A stretch of DNA of 64,000 bases from Oenanthe sinensis. Taxonomy: Eukaryota > Streptophyta > Magnoliopsida > Apiales > Apiaceae. How positions within the stretch are numbered: position 1 is the first letter of the stretch; every line of letters begins with the position of its first letter. Position numbers and translations under genes: made by a program. The DNA lies in contig CM053810.1 in NCBI GenBank assembly GCA_028671895.1, positions 59,025,501 to 59,089,500 of the forward strand, written 5' to 3'. The notes beneath the pieces are model-generated. The model ran no database searches. It saw only the letters and a program-made list of their open reading frames with translations, and was not told where the DNA came from. Positions 30,434-52,402 of this stretch are shown piece after piece.

Positions 30434-33400
30434 TTACATGGGTAGTTCTCCACTATCTGATATGACAACTTGGCTTCTGGGTGCCCCATCTGGCCTTCCT
30501 TCTGCTTCAATCTTGTAAACTACGTCCATCCCAGAAAGCACTTTGCCAAACACAACATGATGGCCATCCAACCTTTACAAGAGACCAACAACATATGTAT
30601 AAATCACTGATAGATATTTAAGCTCGTTTCAATATCTGATATCAAGCTTACTTATTCTAGTTAATTACAGATTTTTAATGAATGAAACTTAAAAATGGAA
30701 TTCTGGACGTCAATAATAATATGAAACTTATAAATAAAAACTGTGACATCAAAATTATCAATTATGCAGTCTGATAATCAAACACTATCTAGAATACTAC
30801 TTTCCCTGAAATATTCCTATCATTTCCTAAGGAAAATAGAATATTATACAAATTAATAAATAAATAACAACAAAAAGGAGAATAGAAAAATTACCATTTG
30901 GTTATTACAGTAGTTATGAAGAACTGTGAACCATTAGTATCTGGTCCAGCATTTGCCATTGACAAAAAACCTACACTCAAAAGAGGGGAAAAAATAAAGA
31001 TCATTCAGAAGATGGCACATCTTATTCATCCTAGATTCAGTTATACACGAGGAATTTATTAGAAGGGGATCAGAGCTTTACCTGGAGCCGTGTGCTTCAG
31101 CTTAAAGTTCTCATCAGCAAACTTTTCACCATAGATCGACTCCCCACCTCGGCCATCACCAAGAGTAAAATCACCACCCTGGATCATAAAGCTGGGTATA
31201 ATTCTATGGAATTTGCTTCCTTTGTAATGGAGAGGCTTCCTATTCTTCCCTTTACCTTTCTCCCCTGCAAAGAGGATTGCTCACTATCATACTATCCTTA
31301 CTTTTATTTCAAGTTCAGCTGACTTGACAATAAGAGCATTGAGTTTAATGCTTCACTCTCATGCAACCTTTTTCTATTAAACAAAAAACAGCCCATATAT
31401 TTATTTCATAACTGTGCATATCAATAACCTTCTCCAATGACAAAAAGAGATGGATAAAGAAGGCACACAAAAAAATTACATTCTCCCAATGGTATGATTG
31501 ATAACATCCAATTTACTTGTGGATAGTTGACCCTACTCTAAGGGTGGAAAGTACATTTTACTGGAAATATAAAACACTTAATAACCTATTTTCAACTTTT
31601 CAGGCCAAAAAAGTTGTTTTAAGTCGATGAGTCCATGCGATGTCTTTGTTTAAGATAACTGTTAATTATAATTCTATCTGACTGCAAATATAAATTTTTA
31701 TGCAATATAAAGTATATATCATTACTATTCCAGAATCTTCATTTAGACTCTGTTTATTGACTAAAGGTTCTCAACCTTCTAATCTATTGTACTTTATTTG
31801 TTAAATATTGATTGATCGTACTATTTTATCCACTGTCTTAACCTCCATGCACAACCCAAATGTAAGGAATTGGGTGAGACGCAGGGAGTAAGAATTAAGC
31901 TTTACAAGGTCAATTTAACTGCTTAGCATCTTACAGAAGACTATAAATCATTTCACCATCAAGACATTTGCAAGGCTGCTCACTTTGAAAGGATAATCTT
32001 TGACCAGGTTCTGTATTATGCTTATAAACTGATGACATGTTGCAGAGAACAAGTTGTATCTTCAGCAAATAATAGGTCGCCAGATAATTAATTTTGCAAA
32101 AAGTAACAAATATTTATACGCAGGTATGAAAGGAAGCAAAAGTTACTTGGCTACCCGTGCAAAGAGCTCGAAAGTTTTCTGCAGAATAAACATATATTAA
32201 AATAGTTAGACTAGCTCCGAGGAGGCAAAAAATTATAAGGGCTCGTTCTCTATAGGACTGGACCACTGTACCTGCTGTCAATGGAACTGTTCTACCAAAG
32301 AGGCCCATGACAATACGACCTGAAGAAAAAGTATATATATATGTATGTATGACATAATCTAAAGGTATACAGTCCATAATAACACATCATATTTATAAGA
32401 TGCACATTTTCTTAATGCTACATAACGGCATAATTGGCAGCAGAAGCTAATTTAAAAACGAAGAAGTGGATATAGAAATGCTATATTGGTATATTTCATC
32501 ACATGAGAAAATACAGAGATTTACAGAAGCTTATTTTTCCCCGTGTCGAGCATACTACACAAGTCTGTATGGTTTTAATAGATTTAATAAGAATATAATT
32601 AAGAAAATGCACATGTAATGTTGTGGTTTGGTATAAAGCATTCATTTGATTGCTTTGACAAATTGCTATCGTAATCATCAAAGTTGATGGATAAGGAGAC
32701 TCTGCAGATAACTATAGCATACACAAAATAAATTTTGTATTATTCCTACAGCTGGAAACATATAAATAGCTTATACATTCATTTCTTGTAATTTTAGTTA
32801 ACAACAAAAATATTTAAGGCACAAAGTGATTAAGCTAAGTTTCCTAGTTACGTGTGAGCAATGATGGTTTGAGTTAGTTGCATATAATATTCCATGTCGA
32901 CTCACCACAAATGAGAGCAATTTAATAATGAATCAAGAGAGCAAACATCAGAAATAACAGGTACGATTTCTCATTACTGTGCAGATGAACTTAAATGCAC
33001 TCAATAACGTGGAATGTAATATGGAAAATATATATTAACCACAAAATCAACCGAACATCTGTACTAACCACTAACACAAATCCAAACATACCCATAGGTT
33101 TGCCACTAATCTCTATATCAAAGTAAACCTTGTTTGTTACCCCTTCCATATCCCCGTCCAACACCTTCACCTAGATGAGATACATTCAGACATGCAATGA
33201 TGAGCGGTAAATGGACAACATACAGTTAGAACAAACTAATATTCAAAGAAATTCAGAAAACATAATTACAATTCTTTCAAGAGCTTGTTAATCACAAATC
33301 CTAATAGCAAAAACATTTTTTCGAAAAACGGGTTCATTATTCACATGTACAGGACAATAATACTCATACAACTATACAAGATTGTTGATATAACAGAAGA

Positions 33401-33716
33401 TGAATTTCAAGTATCAAGTAATAGGGGTAACAGTGTTTACTTCAATGGGGAGGTCAGAAGTAACAACTTTCCGATCAGATGAGACTCCGGGATCATTTAA
33501 TCGATTCTGACACAAAATCAGTGAAACAAACATAATCAGATAGTTCCAAATTATATATATATATTATTTATGTAAAAAAGAATGAAAATTGTAGGATAAT
33601 AATAATTAAAGACCATAAAAATAGGAAAAAGAAGAAACCAGAATAAGGGCTAAGGTCCCAAAAAGAACAAGAATCCAGATAACAACTGCAGTCAAGAGCT
33701 TCTTCCCGGTTGTCAT
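30434..33716 (-). CDS. Secretory-pathway cyclophilin, peptidyl-prolyl cis-trans isomerase (CYP20-1/CYP21-2-like)
   Basis: Eight exons on the minus strand give 230 aa: 33639-33716, 33441-33506, 33092-33170, 32272-32319, 32155-32178, 31082-31264, 30895-30970, 30434-30572. All introns are GT-AG and phases agree. Residues 8-26 form a hydrophobic signal peptide or anchor after MTTGKK. The cyclophilin domain runs from about 61 to 228: VYFDIEISG, ENFRALCTGEKG, then FHRIIPSFMIQGGDF with catalytic Arg119, Phe124, Met125 and Gln127, then NGSQFFITT (172-180), Trp185 (the cyclosporin-contact position) and HVVFGKV. The plant-type insert KGKNRKP follows GEKG. All active-site residues are present. It catalyses proline isomerisation in secretory-protein folding. 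The end SGELPM is not KDEL. It is convergent with the GDSL gene. Confidence 0.94.
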
Positions 33717-34614
33717 TTCTTGTTTATTAAAGTTTGTAACTTTCAACTAGTTTGCCTGCTGCTTCTTGTTTTTTACTTCAGATTCATGCCGCCTCCACTT
33801 TATTACAGGTAATAAAAATAACGGAAAAATGAATATACATCACATGTAATTTTCTAAGTTACTAGTACAAAATGAAAACTGTGAAAAACAAATGAAAACT
33901 GTGAAAAATACGCAATTACGCATGATGTACGTGAGGTAAAAATTAGCACTCGTCCTCGACTTGCTATCAATAATATTGTGCAACAAATAATTTGATGAAT
34001 GAATGAAATAAATTATTTATTTAAATGGAGTATTTGAAAAATGATATGTTTTTTCATATTAATCTTATTTGTATTTGTCAATTTCTACCATGAATATTTT
34101 TTATATATACATATTTATAACGTAAATTTGATATATTAATGGTGTGTGGTGTTTCATCTTTTTAAATGTAAGTAACTAATACTATTTTTCTTCTAATTAA
34201 AATACTTAGAACTTTCTTATCAAAAGAATATTTAAAACTTGTATTTATATTAGAGATTGTTACACCCTCACATGAATTTAATTAAAAAAACAATAATGAT
34301 AAAAAAGAGTATTTATGTGAATGCAGGGTGAGATTATATTTATAAGTTTGTCATTCTAATTTTGTGTTGATTTTTAACCTAATTCCACGATATTTCCAGA
34401 GGGTGAAGTTTTCTCTTTATATTATAATTGATAATTTTTTTAAAATAAATTAGTACCTATTGAATTAAAAAAATACATACTTACATGATTTTGATCTTTT
34501 TGTTTGATTGCAACCTTTTATGATTTTATTCGTGAATAAAATGTTGTTCAATAATTTATAATATTTTTAATATCAATATCAATAATAATAATAATAATAT
34601 TTTTTTATCAATTA
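33717..34614. other. Spacer 5' of cyclophilin
   Basis: AT-rich stretch between divergent genes with no coding region. It should hold the cyclophilin promoter on its left side. A short (AAT)n run lies at about 34580-34600, next to the start of the Helitron-like element. Confidence 0.5.
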
Positions 34615-35234
34615 TCTATACTATATTATTAAAACCGAAAAATTAAAATTTTGGTGATCCTTGGTCGGAGCATCCTATTTCAATTAAACAATTATTTTCT
34701 AATCATTTTTAAATACTAATATCTTAATTAAAACACATATATCACTTTAATTTCCTAACTAAAACACATATCTAAACAAAACACCCAATTATCTTATTAA
34801 TAATTGTTTAGTTATTTGACTTCTCATAACTAAAATATATCTCTATAAAAAAATAAGAAACATTATCCTATTAAAATATTTGTACTATATTATTAAAATC
34901 GAAAGATTAAAAATTTGGTGGTCCTTGATCGGTATTTGGGCCGGATAATTATTATTGGGCTTAATTTTTAAATACTAATCGCCTAAATAAAATACATGTC
35001 AGAGAGCCTAATTTTTAAATACTAATCTCCTAATTAATATACATATCACATTAATTTTCTAAATAAAATACATCTCTAAACAAAACACACAAATATTATA
35101 TAATAAAAACAAAGTATATGAAAAATTATATAAAATATATACGTGTAATATTAAATAAAATTTAAATTATTATAAAAATAAAAATATATAAAAAAATATT
35201 AAAACAATTTGATTCTTACTTGGGCATAAGCTAT
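34615..35234 (+). mobile_element. Helitron-like element in the NFXL2 promoter region
   Basis: Starts after an A with TCTATACTATATTATTAAAA and ends GGGCATAAGCTAT, a decayed CTAG-type end. A second, similar start (TACTATATTATTAAAATCG) lies at about 34888, so a partial copy is nested or duplicated inside. Same family as 12589-13325 and 58309-58758. Its 3' end is 157 bases before the NFXL2 start codon. Confidence 0.65.
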
Positions 35235-35390
35235 TATAAATAAAGGAAAAAAGAGAAACAAATAATAATATGCCCAAATCACAGTTTACTGTGAGCAGCA
35301 AGTTAAAGATACACTTCGAGCAACTTACTTTGATAAGCACTTGCAAAATTGCGATCACTGTTTGCATCATCAAACACTTGCAATCGGATT

Positions 35391-44533
<9,143 letters not shown>

Positions 44534-46574
44534 TCAAGTTGGAGATATGTTATTACACATGAACATGCATGAAACTTGAGTTTTTCATAAAAGAAATTAA
44601 CTGTTTTCCTGAATTGTTGCCTAAATGCCACATGAAATTTTGAAAGTAATATTTGTAGCCCTAATTAAGTCACTGTTTATGTTAAATCAGTTGCAAGCAA
44701 TAGACAATATATAGTCTAATAAACACTCATGCTCTCTCTTTTGGGTGCAACAAGAGGTCATTTGAATCTCAGCAAGATGTATGTTTGTACTTTGAATGTC
44801 ATTGAAGGGCATGTATCTGTAAGTATTTAATTCTAAATTTTGATGTATTGGCTCTGCTTTTTGAAAACGTGGCCCAAATTACCGATTTAATACGTGGTTG
44901 GTGGCAGCGTATCCCATGCAGGTCGCATATCCACAAGTCACTACATTGACAGTGGCGTATTCTTGATGACACGGCATTAAAAATTGCGCATCACAAGTAA
45001 CACTTGCTAGATACAAAAACCTAACTTGATTGAATTTTGAATTGAGCCCAGCTAAAGGCCTATCTCAATCTCAATCTCAATAACATAAAGCATAACAAAA
45101 GTATTTTGAGTTACATCACTAACTTTTATATAAACAGCTATATTTAATATAGACATTCTTATCAATGTGGGAGAATTGATCATTTTTCAAAGTATTAATG
45201 TCTCGTATTGGAATGCAAATGAAGCACTTGACTATTTAAATTTAATACTATACTGACCAGTTTCATTATTGTATTTATTGAGAAACTGAAACTTGAATAA
45301 TCTGAGTCACTGTATGTACTCTGAAGTCACTATTTTTTATGAAACCAACCCAAAATGCCTTGGTTGTCAATTATTCCTTTGTTCTTCCAGATCGGTTAAA
45401 GTAAAAGCCAAGGGAATCACATTGCTTATATCTTCAAGATTAATGTGTGCCAACGCCGCAAACTGTGTGCTCACTTTCGATTGTTCAAGCGAAACACTGG
45501 CAATATAAGTTAAAAAAATTGAAATTGAGGACTTAGTAACCCGCATCGAGAGCAACTAAGGGGATTGATTTATATTTCATATATATATTTACCAATGATA
45601 TTGGCGAGTAAATGGGGTTCAAGTCAAAAGGCATAAGTGATGGTAGACATGTTTTGTTCATAAAGTCCCACATCGTCTAAAATAGAAGGCAAGAGACTTT
45701 TATTGCCTATATAAGTGTAGTGGTTGAGCTTTTACTTCGGTTCGGATATGCATTCGATTAACAATTGCATCTGATTACGTGTCCTTTTGACCCGTTAGGT
45801 ATGTATTCGTAGATGTATGTATGATACGAATTCTACACTTGCGTAAGTACATGATGCGCTATTCCCTGTAGGCGCGTAGGTATATCGGACCTCCATTGCT
45901 GTTTTTTGGGTTAAAAGGGCCTTCACCCATTTTATGCATCATACACCTAAAAAAATTAAAGAGATGGCTCAAAAACATGTATTTGTTTCAGTAATTTATA
46001 TTTTGATTTTCATAATATGACTTCATAAAAATTATTTTCTATTTTAAAGGTACAATTTAATATTTTATTGTTGTCTTATTAATTTTGTATTCATTGTAAA
46101 AAATACTTTCAACTTTTAAGACAAGTTAAACAAATAGAAGAAGTAGAAAATTTTTAACTGCACTTCAATTCGTTTATACTGTTCATGTATAATTCGATCA
46201 CATTTTCCGAATACCATTATTAAATGTATCATGATTATTTGAATTTTTTCCAGCTTATTGTTATCCTTTTTTACGACAGTCGCGCTGTTTGTTACTGTGT
46301 TATTTTATAATTAATTAATTAATCAAAACTTTATAAATAAGACACGTTCAAATAAAGTTTTTTTTTATTTATAAAAGAATTAAAAAATAATTTATAAAAT
46401 TATGCAATCAATACATTTTAAAATACGTATATTTAAAGTAAAAAAATGATGAATAATTAAAGATGGAAAGAATATAGAATAATTTAACTCAATTTTGAAT
46501 TTAATTTATATTTGTATTTGGATCCGGTTTCAAAAAAAGAAAATATTCGTATTTGGATCCGTATCAAATCTTAT
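44534..46574. other. Spacer downstream of NFXL2
   Basis: No gene was recognised. It holds the NFXL2 3' end. The stretch from about 45640 to 45905 has an LTR-like look, described separately. From about 46470 the sequence is homologous to the region upstream of the F-box gene at about 59005, sharing TTTTGAATTTAATTT and TTTGGATCCG. Confidence 0.5.
45640..45905 (+). mobile_element. Possible TRIM or LTR fragment
   Basis: AAAGTCCCACATCG at 45662-45675 followed about 35 bases later by TATATAA at 45708-45714 resembles the U3 of small plant LTR elements (TRIM types), where a CCCACATCG phrase precedes the TATA box. Ends, primer site and polypurine tract could not be found. Confidence 0.3.
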
Positions 46575-46670
46575 CTGTCTAAGCAAGAGGCTAAAGAAGA
46601 TGGAAGACTATGGTGTTGACAATAAAAAGATTAAGAAAAGTCGCAATGTTTCGAAAGAAGATGTTAATAA
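46575..46670 (+). pseudogene. 5' fragment of a duplicated F-box gene
   Basis: Matches the start of the F-box gene at 59301: the shared phrase is GATGGAAGACTATGGTGTTG, and AAGATTAAGAAAAG and TTTCGAAAGAAGA follow in both. The copy has CTG where the intact gene has its first ATG, lacks the TLGNR codons and stops matching at about 46664, just before a Helitron start at 46671. The F-box domain itself is gone. Confidence 0.88.
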
Positions 46671-47394
46671 TCTATATATTCTTAATAGCTGCTAATCTTT
46701 TTCCTCAAGAATTCCTATTTTATCTTTCTTAATTTTAAACTCTTCTTATAATTTTTGGGTATTATAGTAATTTACTCTTCTTGAATTATCCACATATTCA
46801 AATTTTTACCCATGGGTTGGAATTTATACTAGCTTTCCATACATTTTGAGACGACCCGCATACATTTGAATATTTACCCATGGGTCAAAATATTTACTCA
46901 TGAAATTCAAATTTTTATCCACTTTCCATATTTTTTGCACCTAACAATTAAATTCAAAATAAAATCTTTCCTTAATCTGTGGATCAATTAACTAACAATA
47001 TCCTTTGTCGGTAGCTCACAATTATTTTCAAAATCAATTTGATCTTCAGTTTCAGAAACACTCTCTATCTAAATAATTATTTTTTTTACGTGAGTTTGTG
47101 TGTGTTTGTTCCTGGTACATTCATTATTTTTATCATTTTTTCTGCATTATTTTGTATTGATCGCTATATGTTTATGTATGGTGTAGCTTCGTCACTATCC
47201 TATTTTTATTGTTTGATGTCGGTGCTGGCATATTTATTATTTTTTATCGTTTTTATCGCTTTTTTTTTTCTTGCATTATTTTGTATTGATCGATGCATGT
47301 TTGGTTATGATGTGTAACTTCCTATTTTTATTGTTTGATGTTCATTGTATGTTTTGTGTTTGTTTTGGATCTGATTCTGCATGTCATCACACGA

Positions 47395-47984
47395 TTAGTC
47401 AGAGCCATGGATTCAGATTTTTTGAAGCAAGCAAGTAATGTTATTTGTTCTTTCTTTCATCATTGTGTATCAGCCTCTCAGGTAATATGTGCAGCTGTAT
47501 TTGTGTTTATATGTTTATGATTTGTTTATTTGGATTAATGTTTGACCTTTGATTCTTATCAGATGAGTGATAGTGGATTCTTACATGATTGTTTAAGGTG
47601 CAAATCTCTTACAAATATTTAATCTCTTCAATTTATTATTAAAAAATTTGACATATATGTGTGTTTGTGTGTATAAAATTGTTGTCTCTTTTGCTTCAAT
47701 AGTATAAAATGTTTATTTTTTTTTGATTTTTTGATTGTGTGATTAAACTAACCTTTGTTGGATCTAGAAATGGGATATATGATGATTAGGATAAATGGGG
47801 GATGTGTGGCAGTTGGGAGGCTGGAAGATATGTGTCTGAGGATGATGATATTGATGATCACAACGAAGATGAGTTTGAAGGTTCTGGGAATTTTGTTGCA
47901 GATACACTAATACAGTATAATTTGAATAGGTTACTTTGGCATCATGCATGTTTTTGTAGGTACTACTTGAATGATTTCAATTAA
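47395..47984 (+). pseudogene. Possible captured gene fragment inside the Helitron
   Basis: Less AT-rich patches with exon-like pieces: an ATG at 47407 opening MDSDFLKQASNV and ending at CAG before GTAATATG; a short piece MSDSGFLHDC at about 47564; and an acidic stretch SEDDDIDDHNEDEFEG at about 47830-47880 flanked by splice-like sites. Helitrons often carry such host exons. I do not recognise the protein, and the joins are uncertain. Confidence 0.3.
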
Positions 47985-49288
47985 TCATGATTATAATGTA
48001 TGTTGTATGATGGATCACTTCTGAAATATGCACTTGGTCCACAAATATAAATTCATCCCAATTCTGAAGCATAAAAAATGTAATGCCAATGGGCACCTCT
48101 CTTCTGTTCTTTAAATTTGTAATTTATAATGCCAATGGCTTATTTGGTTAGAATTCAAAAATGTTGATTTTCTTGATATTTTTATGCTTCTTTCTTTTGT
48201 AGTTAAGTATATTTATTATTTTGTAAGCACATTTTTCTTTCGTATGTAATCTCAGTTCAATTTAGCACCTGTCTTTAAGACTTTAGCTTCTGTTTGGTTA
48301 TGCTAATGAGCTTATTGGTCAGAACTCAAAATGCGGGCCAATAAAATTCAATTTTTTACTTACTTTCCATATTTTTTTCAGCTAACAATTAAATTTAAAA
48401 TTAAAACTTTCCATATATGATCAATCAACTAACAATATATCCCTCATCTTAATTACCCTCCCCACAATTTATCTCTCATCTTAATTACTAATATCCCCTC
48501 CTCTAATAGCTATTGTAATATTGTAATTTAATATATTTATAATTAGAAAGATAAATTACTATATTTTTAGCGTTAATTATGTTTAGGACAATCACAAATT
48601 CTAAAATCAGGACATCATTAATTCAAAATTTAAAAACACACATATATTTCCATAAATAATTTGCATATTATATTTATATCTTATACTCTTACTATAATTT
48701 ATTTTTATTTATTCATTAATCTCTCTCATCTTTTTTTTCTTCATTTTTTTATCTTTTGCTCAATATTTATCGACTTTTTATGTTTGTATGTGTATGTGTA
48801 TAATATATTTATTTTTTTCTTTATGTCATATGTGTCTCTCTGTCTCCATAGTTCTTTTATTAATGTTTATATTGATTGTATCGGTATATTTTGATATTTG
48901 TTTAACATGATTGTTATTTACTAACATTTGTTTGATTTGTGCAGATGATTAATTTTATTTGATTTTTGTGGAGTATCATTATTATAAAATATTATATTTG
49001 TTTAATTTGTTAAACAATTGTCTTATATATGTTACCGGCTATGGATGGAAAGGCGAAAAGAAAAGATTCAATTAGTTTATATGTAAAATTGTTGCATTTA
49101 TGGAGCATACAATACAAGAAGTATTTGGAATTTGGTGTAGGTTACACAAATTCTAATTATTTGTTATAGAAATTGAAATTGTGGATAAAATTTTTCCATG
49201 ATTTTAGCTATCTTAATTATATTATATAGTCAACAAAATCTTTCATTCAATTTAACCAGAAATTTCAAATTACAAATACGGCGTACTT

Positions 49289-49291
<3 letters not shown>

Positions 49292-49343
<52 letters not shown>
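49292..49343. repeat. (AT)n microsatellite in the Helitron
   Basis: About 26 AT units, followed by GTATGTATACACGTGT. Confidence 0.95.
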
Positions 49344-49351
<8 letters not shown>

Positions 49352-49549
49352 ACACGTGTAATTTATATTTTATTATGTGTAATTTAATTTTACCTTAGTT
49401 GTGAAATCAATCAAAAATAAATATCTATAATTTGATTCTATCTTCAAAATTTTGAATTGTACATTAATAAATGAATATACACATACTTAAAAAAAATGTT
49501 TTTTCTTTTTTAAAATTATTTCCTTATACGTGGCATCAATTAACTTCAA

Positions 49550-49622
49550 TTAATTTCAACATTATTTAAATTAATGAATTAATTTAAATAATGTTGAAAT
49601 TAATTTCAACATTATTTAAATT
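49550..49622. repeat. Perfect palindrome with repeated arm
   Basis: AATTTCAACATTATTTAAAT is followed by a short centre (TAATGAATTA) and its exact inverted copy, then the first arm appears once more in direct orientation. The structure would extrude as a long hairpin. Confidence 0.85.
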
Positions 49623-49663
49623 TGCCTGTATAAATTATAATTATTTTCCAGATAATAAAAAGC

Positions 49664-52400
49664 GGCGCCAAGAGTCGACGTCGAGAAATGTTTATTTTGT
49701 ATTTTATCAATTTTATTTCATATTTTTCTTATAATATCAATATAGAATATATCATACTTTTATAAAAGTATTAATTTATTTTTTAAATTATTTAATATTT
49801 ATTATTGTGTTATACGGTATATTTATCATTTAATACTTATAACATTTATCTATTAACTATATATTTCAAGTTCTAAACCATTGCTTCTGCTACCAAATCA
49901 TAATGTCTAAAATTACAACTCAACTAATACATTAAACTGCAATATATAAATTTAGTATTTAATTGAAATGCAATTTATTGAATCAGTGATTTTGAGCGTA
50001 GTGATGGAACTAATAATGCATTGTTCAGAACAATTGTGATTGAAATCGGAATAATATGCATCTATGCAATTAAATGTATCAATAATTAAAACACATGCAG
50101 TATCATGTTATTGAATCAATGACGGCATAAAACAAGATTTAATCAAGCAGTTCAAGTGCGAGTAAATATTAATTATTGATGAAAATTCTCAGAATTTGTA
50201 CCTCTATTTGATGAAGTTAAGTATGAATTTATTTACATTATTTAAATTTGTCTATATTGCTAATAATAATATTTCACATAACAATATGCGAGACGGCGCC
50301 GGTAGGCGACGTCGATTAACATTTATTATTTGTTTTATATAAGTTACTGCATTTTTTCTTATAATATCGATGTATAATGATACACGTTTATATTTTCCCA
50401 TTTATTAAAAAATATTTTAATAATAATTTATTAACAAACTTTTAATTATGAAATAAGTTTAGAAAAAGTTAATTAAGAACAATAACAAAAAGTCCAAACA
50501 GTAACACTTATATTTTTCTATGATAATAATTAATAACATAAAAAATCTAATAGCAAGAGAAAAGTTAGAGTGTGAGTTAGATAACAGTTTTTCGTGATCT
50601 ATTTAATCTCTATATGCGTTTTATAATATTATGTAAATTGAAAAATAAAACATATATACATAACGAAAAGTCCAAACAGTAACACTTATATTGTTCAATG
50701 ATAATTTTTAATGATATAAAAAATATAATAGCAACACAAAAGTTAGAGTGTGAATTAGATCACAATTTTTCCTGATCTATTTAATCTCTGAATACTATTT
50801 ATAATATTATATAAATTGAAAATAAAACATATATACATAAGATTTAATCAATATAATTAATAAGATGTTATCGATATAAATAATGAGTATTATTATAATT
50901 TTTTTTGATAAACAAATTAAGAACCTATATAAATATTAATAATAATTTTATATTTTAAATAGTTTTATAAAGATCATGAAAAATGGATGTCTTATTTTGT
51001 AGAATTCAATATTTTATACTTGATGAAAATTTGATCGAATTATTTTTATCTTAACCTTCTTCTTAATGAATTAATTTCTACATTATTTAAAGTTAGATCC
51101 ATGAATTATAATTATTTTTCACAAAATAAAATGCGAGACGGCGCCGTGAGGCAATGTCGAGAAACATTTATTTTGTATTTTATCAAGTTTATTTTATATT
51201 TTTCTTATAATATCGATGTAGAATGATATCATGCTTTTATACAAGTATTGATTTATTTTTAAAATTATCTAATATTTATCAAGGTGTTATAGGGTAGATT
51301 TAACACTTAATACCTATAACATTTATTTATTAATTATATATTTTAAGTTCTAAAGTATTGCTCCTGCTACCGAATCATAATGTCTAAAATTGCAACTCAA
51401 CTATTACATCAAATTGCAATATTAAAATTTAGTACTCTCTCCATCCCTTTTATTTGTTTACATTTTTTAGAGAGTGTCCAACATGAATTTTAAGGTGGAT
51501 ATAAAGTATAGTTCTATAACTTATTTTAAAAAATTACTTTTCTGAATAAATATTTAAACATTCAATATTTATTCAGAAAAAGAAAAAGTTTAAAATAAGT
51601 TATAGAACTATATTTTATATGCACCTTTAAATGCGTGCCAGACACTTTCTAAAAAACGTAAACAAATGAAAGAGACTGAAGGAGTATTTAATTCAAATGA
51701 AATATATTGAATCAATGATCTTGACCGCATTGTTTAGAGCAACTGTGACTAAAGTCAGAATAATATGCATTTATACAACTAAATGTATCACTAAATAAAA
51801 CACATTTAATATGATGTTATTGAATCAATGTCAATATAAAACAAGATTCAATTAAGTAGTTCAAATGCGAGTAAATATCAGTTATTGATGAAAATTCTCA
51901 GAATTTGTACCTTCATTTGATGAAGTTAAGTATGAATATCTTTGTTATTGAATAGATGACATAATAGAGTAATAATTTAATCCTTAAGTTTACATTATTA
52001 TTTAACTTATTATAGTTAAAAAAAGACTTCACAATCAATTTGTAAAGTGCGCAAATGCACTCATAGTCAAAGCTCAAAAAAAAATTGTCCATTTATTTTG
52101 TGTTTTATACAAGTTTACTTCATATTTTTATTATTATATCGATGTAGAAATATACATGTTTACTTTCTCCCAACTATTTAAAAATATTTTAATATAAATT
52201 TAGTAACAAGCTTTTAATCAAAAATTAATTTAGAATAAATTAATTAAGAATAACAACGAAAAAAACTAACACTTATATTTTCTTAATATAATATTTAATA
52301 ATATAAAAACATAATAGCAACATAAATTATCGTGTTTCTTTTCCTAATATTTTAAGTATTTAATCAAATTATAAAAATTACAGAAAATTCACTAAATTAT
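49664..52400. repeat. Degenerate large tandem blocks with GC-rich anchors
   Basis: Blocks following GGCGCC anchors at 49664, 50295 and 51140 share long similar text, for example CAAATCATAATGTCTAAAAT at 49894 and its relative at 51374, and TTCTCAGAATTTGTACCT at both 50187 and 51895. A degenerate fourth start lies at about 52090. Within one block, about 185 bases are further duplicated in tandem (about 50480-50660 and 50665-50845, both with AGTCCAAACAGTAACACTTA). The anchors carry GGCGCC and, with decay, GACGTCGA in an AT-rich background. Confidence 0.8.
51435..51684. mobile_element. Stowaway MITE with visible empty site
   Basis: A 250-base foldback with ends CTCTCTCCATCCC and, inverted, CTCCTTCAGTCTC, flanked by TA on both sides (51433-51434 and 51685-51686). 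The paralogous block at about 49943 reads TTTAGTATTTAATT without the element, the exact pre-insertion form. The two halves pair over almost the whole length. Tc1/mariner-related, non-coding. Confidence 0.95.
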
Positions 52401-52402
52401 TC

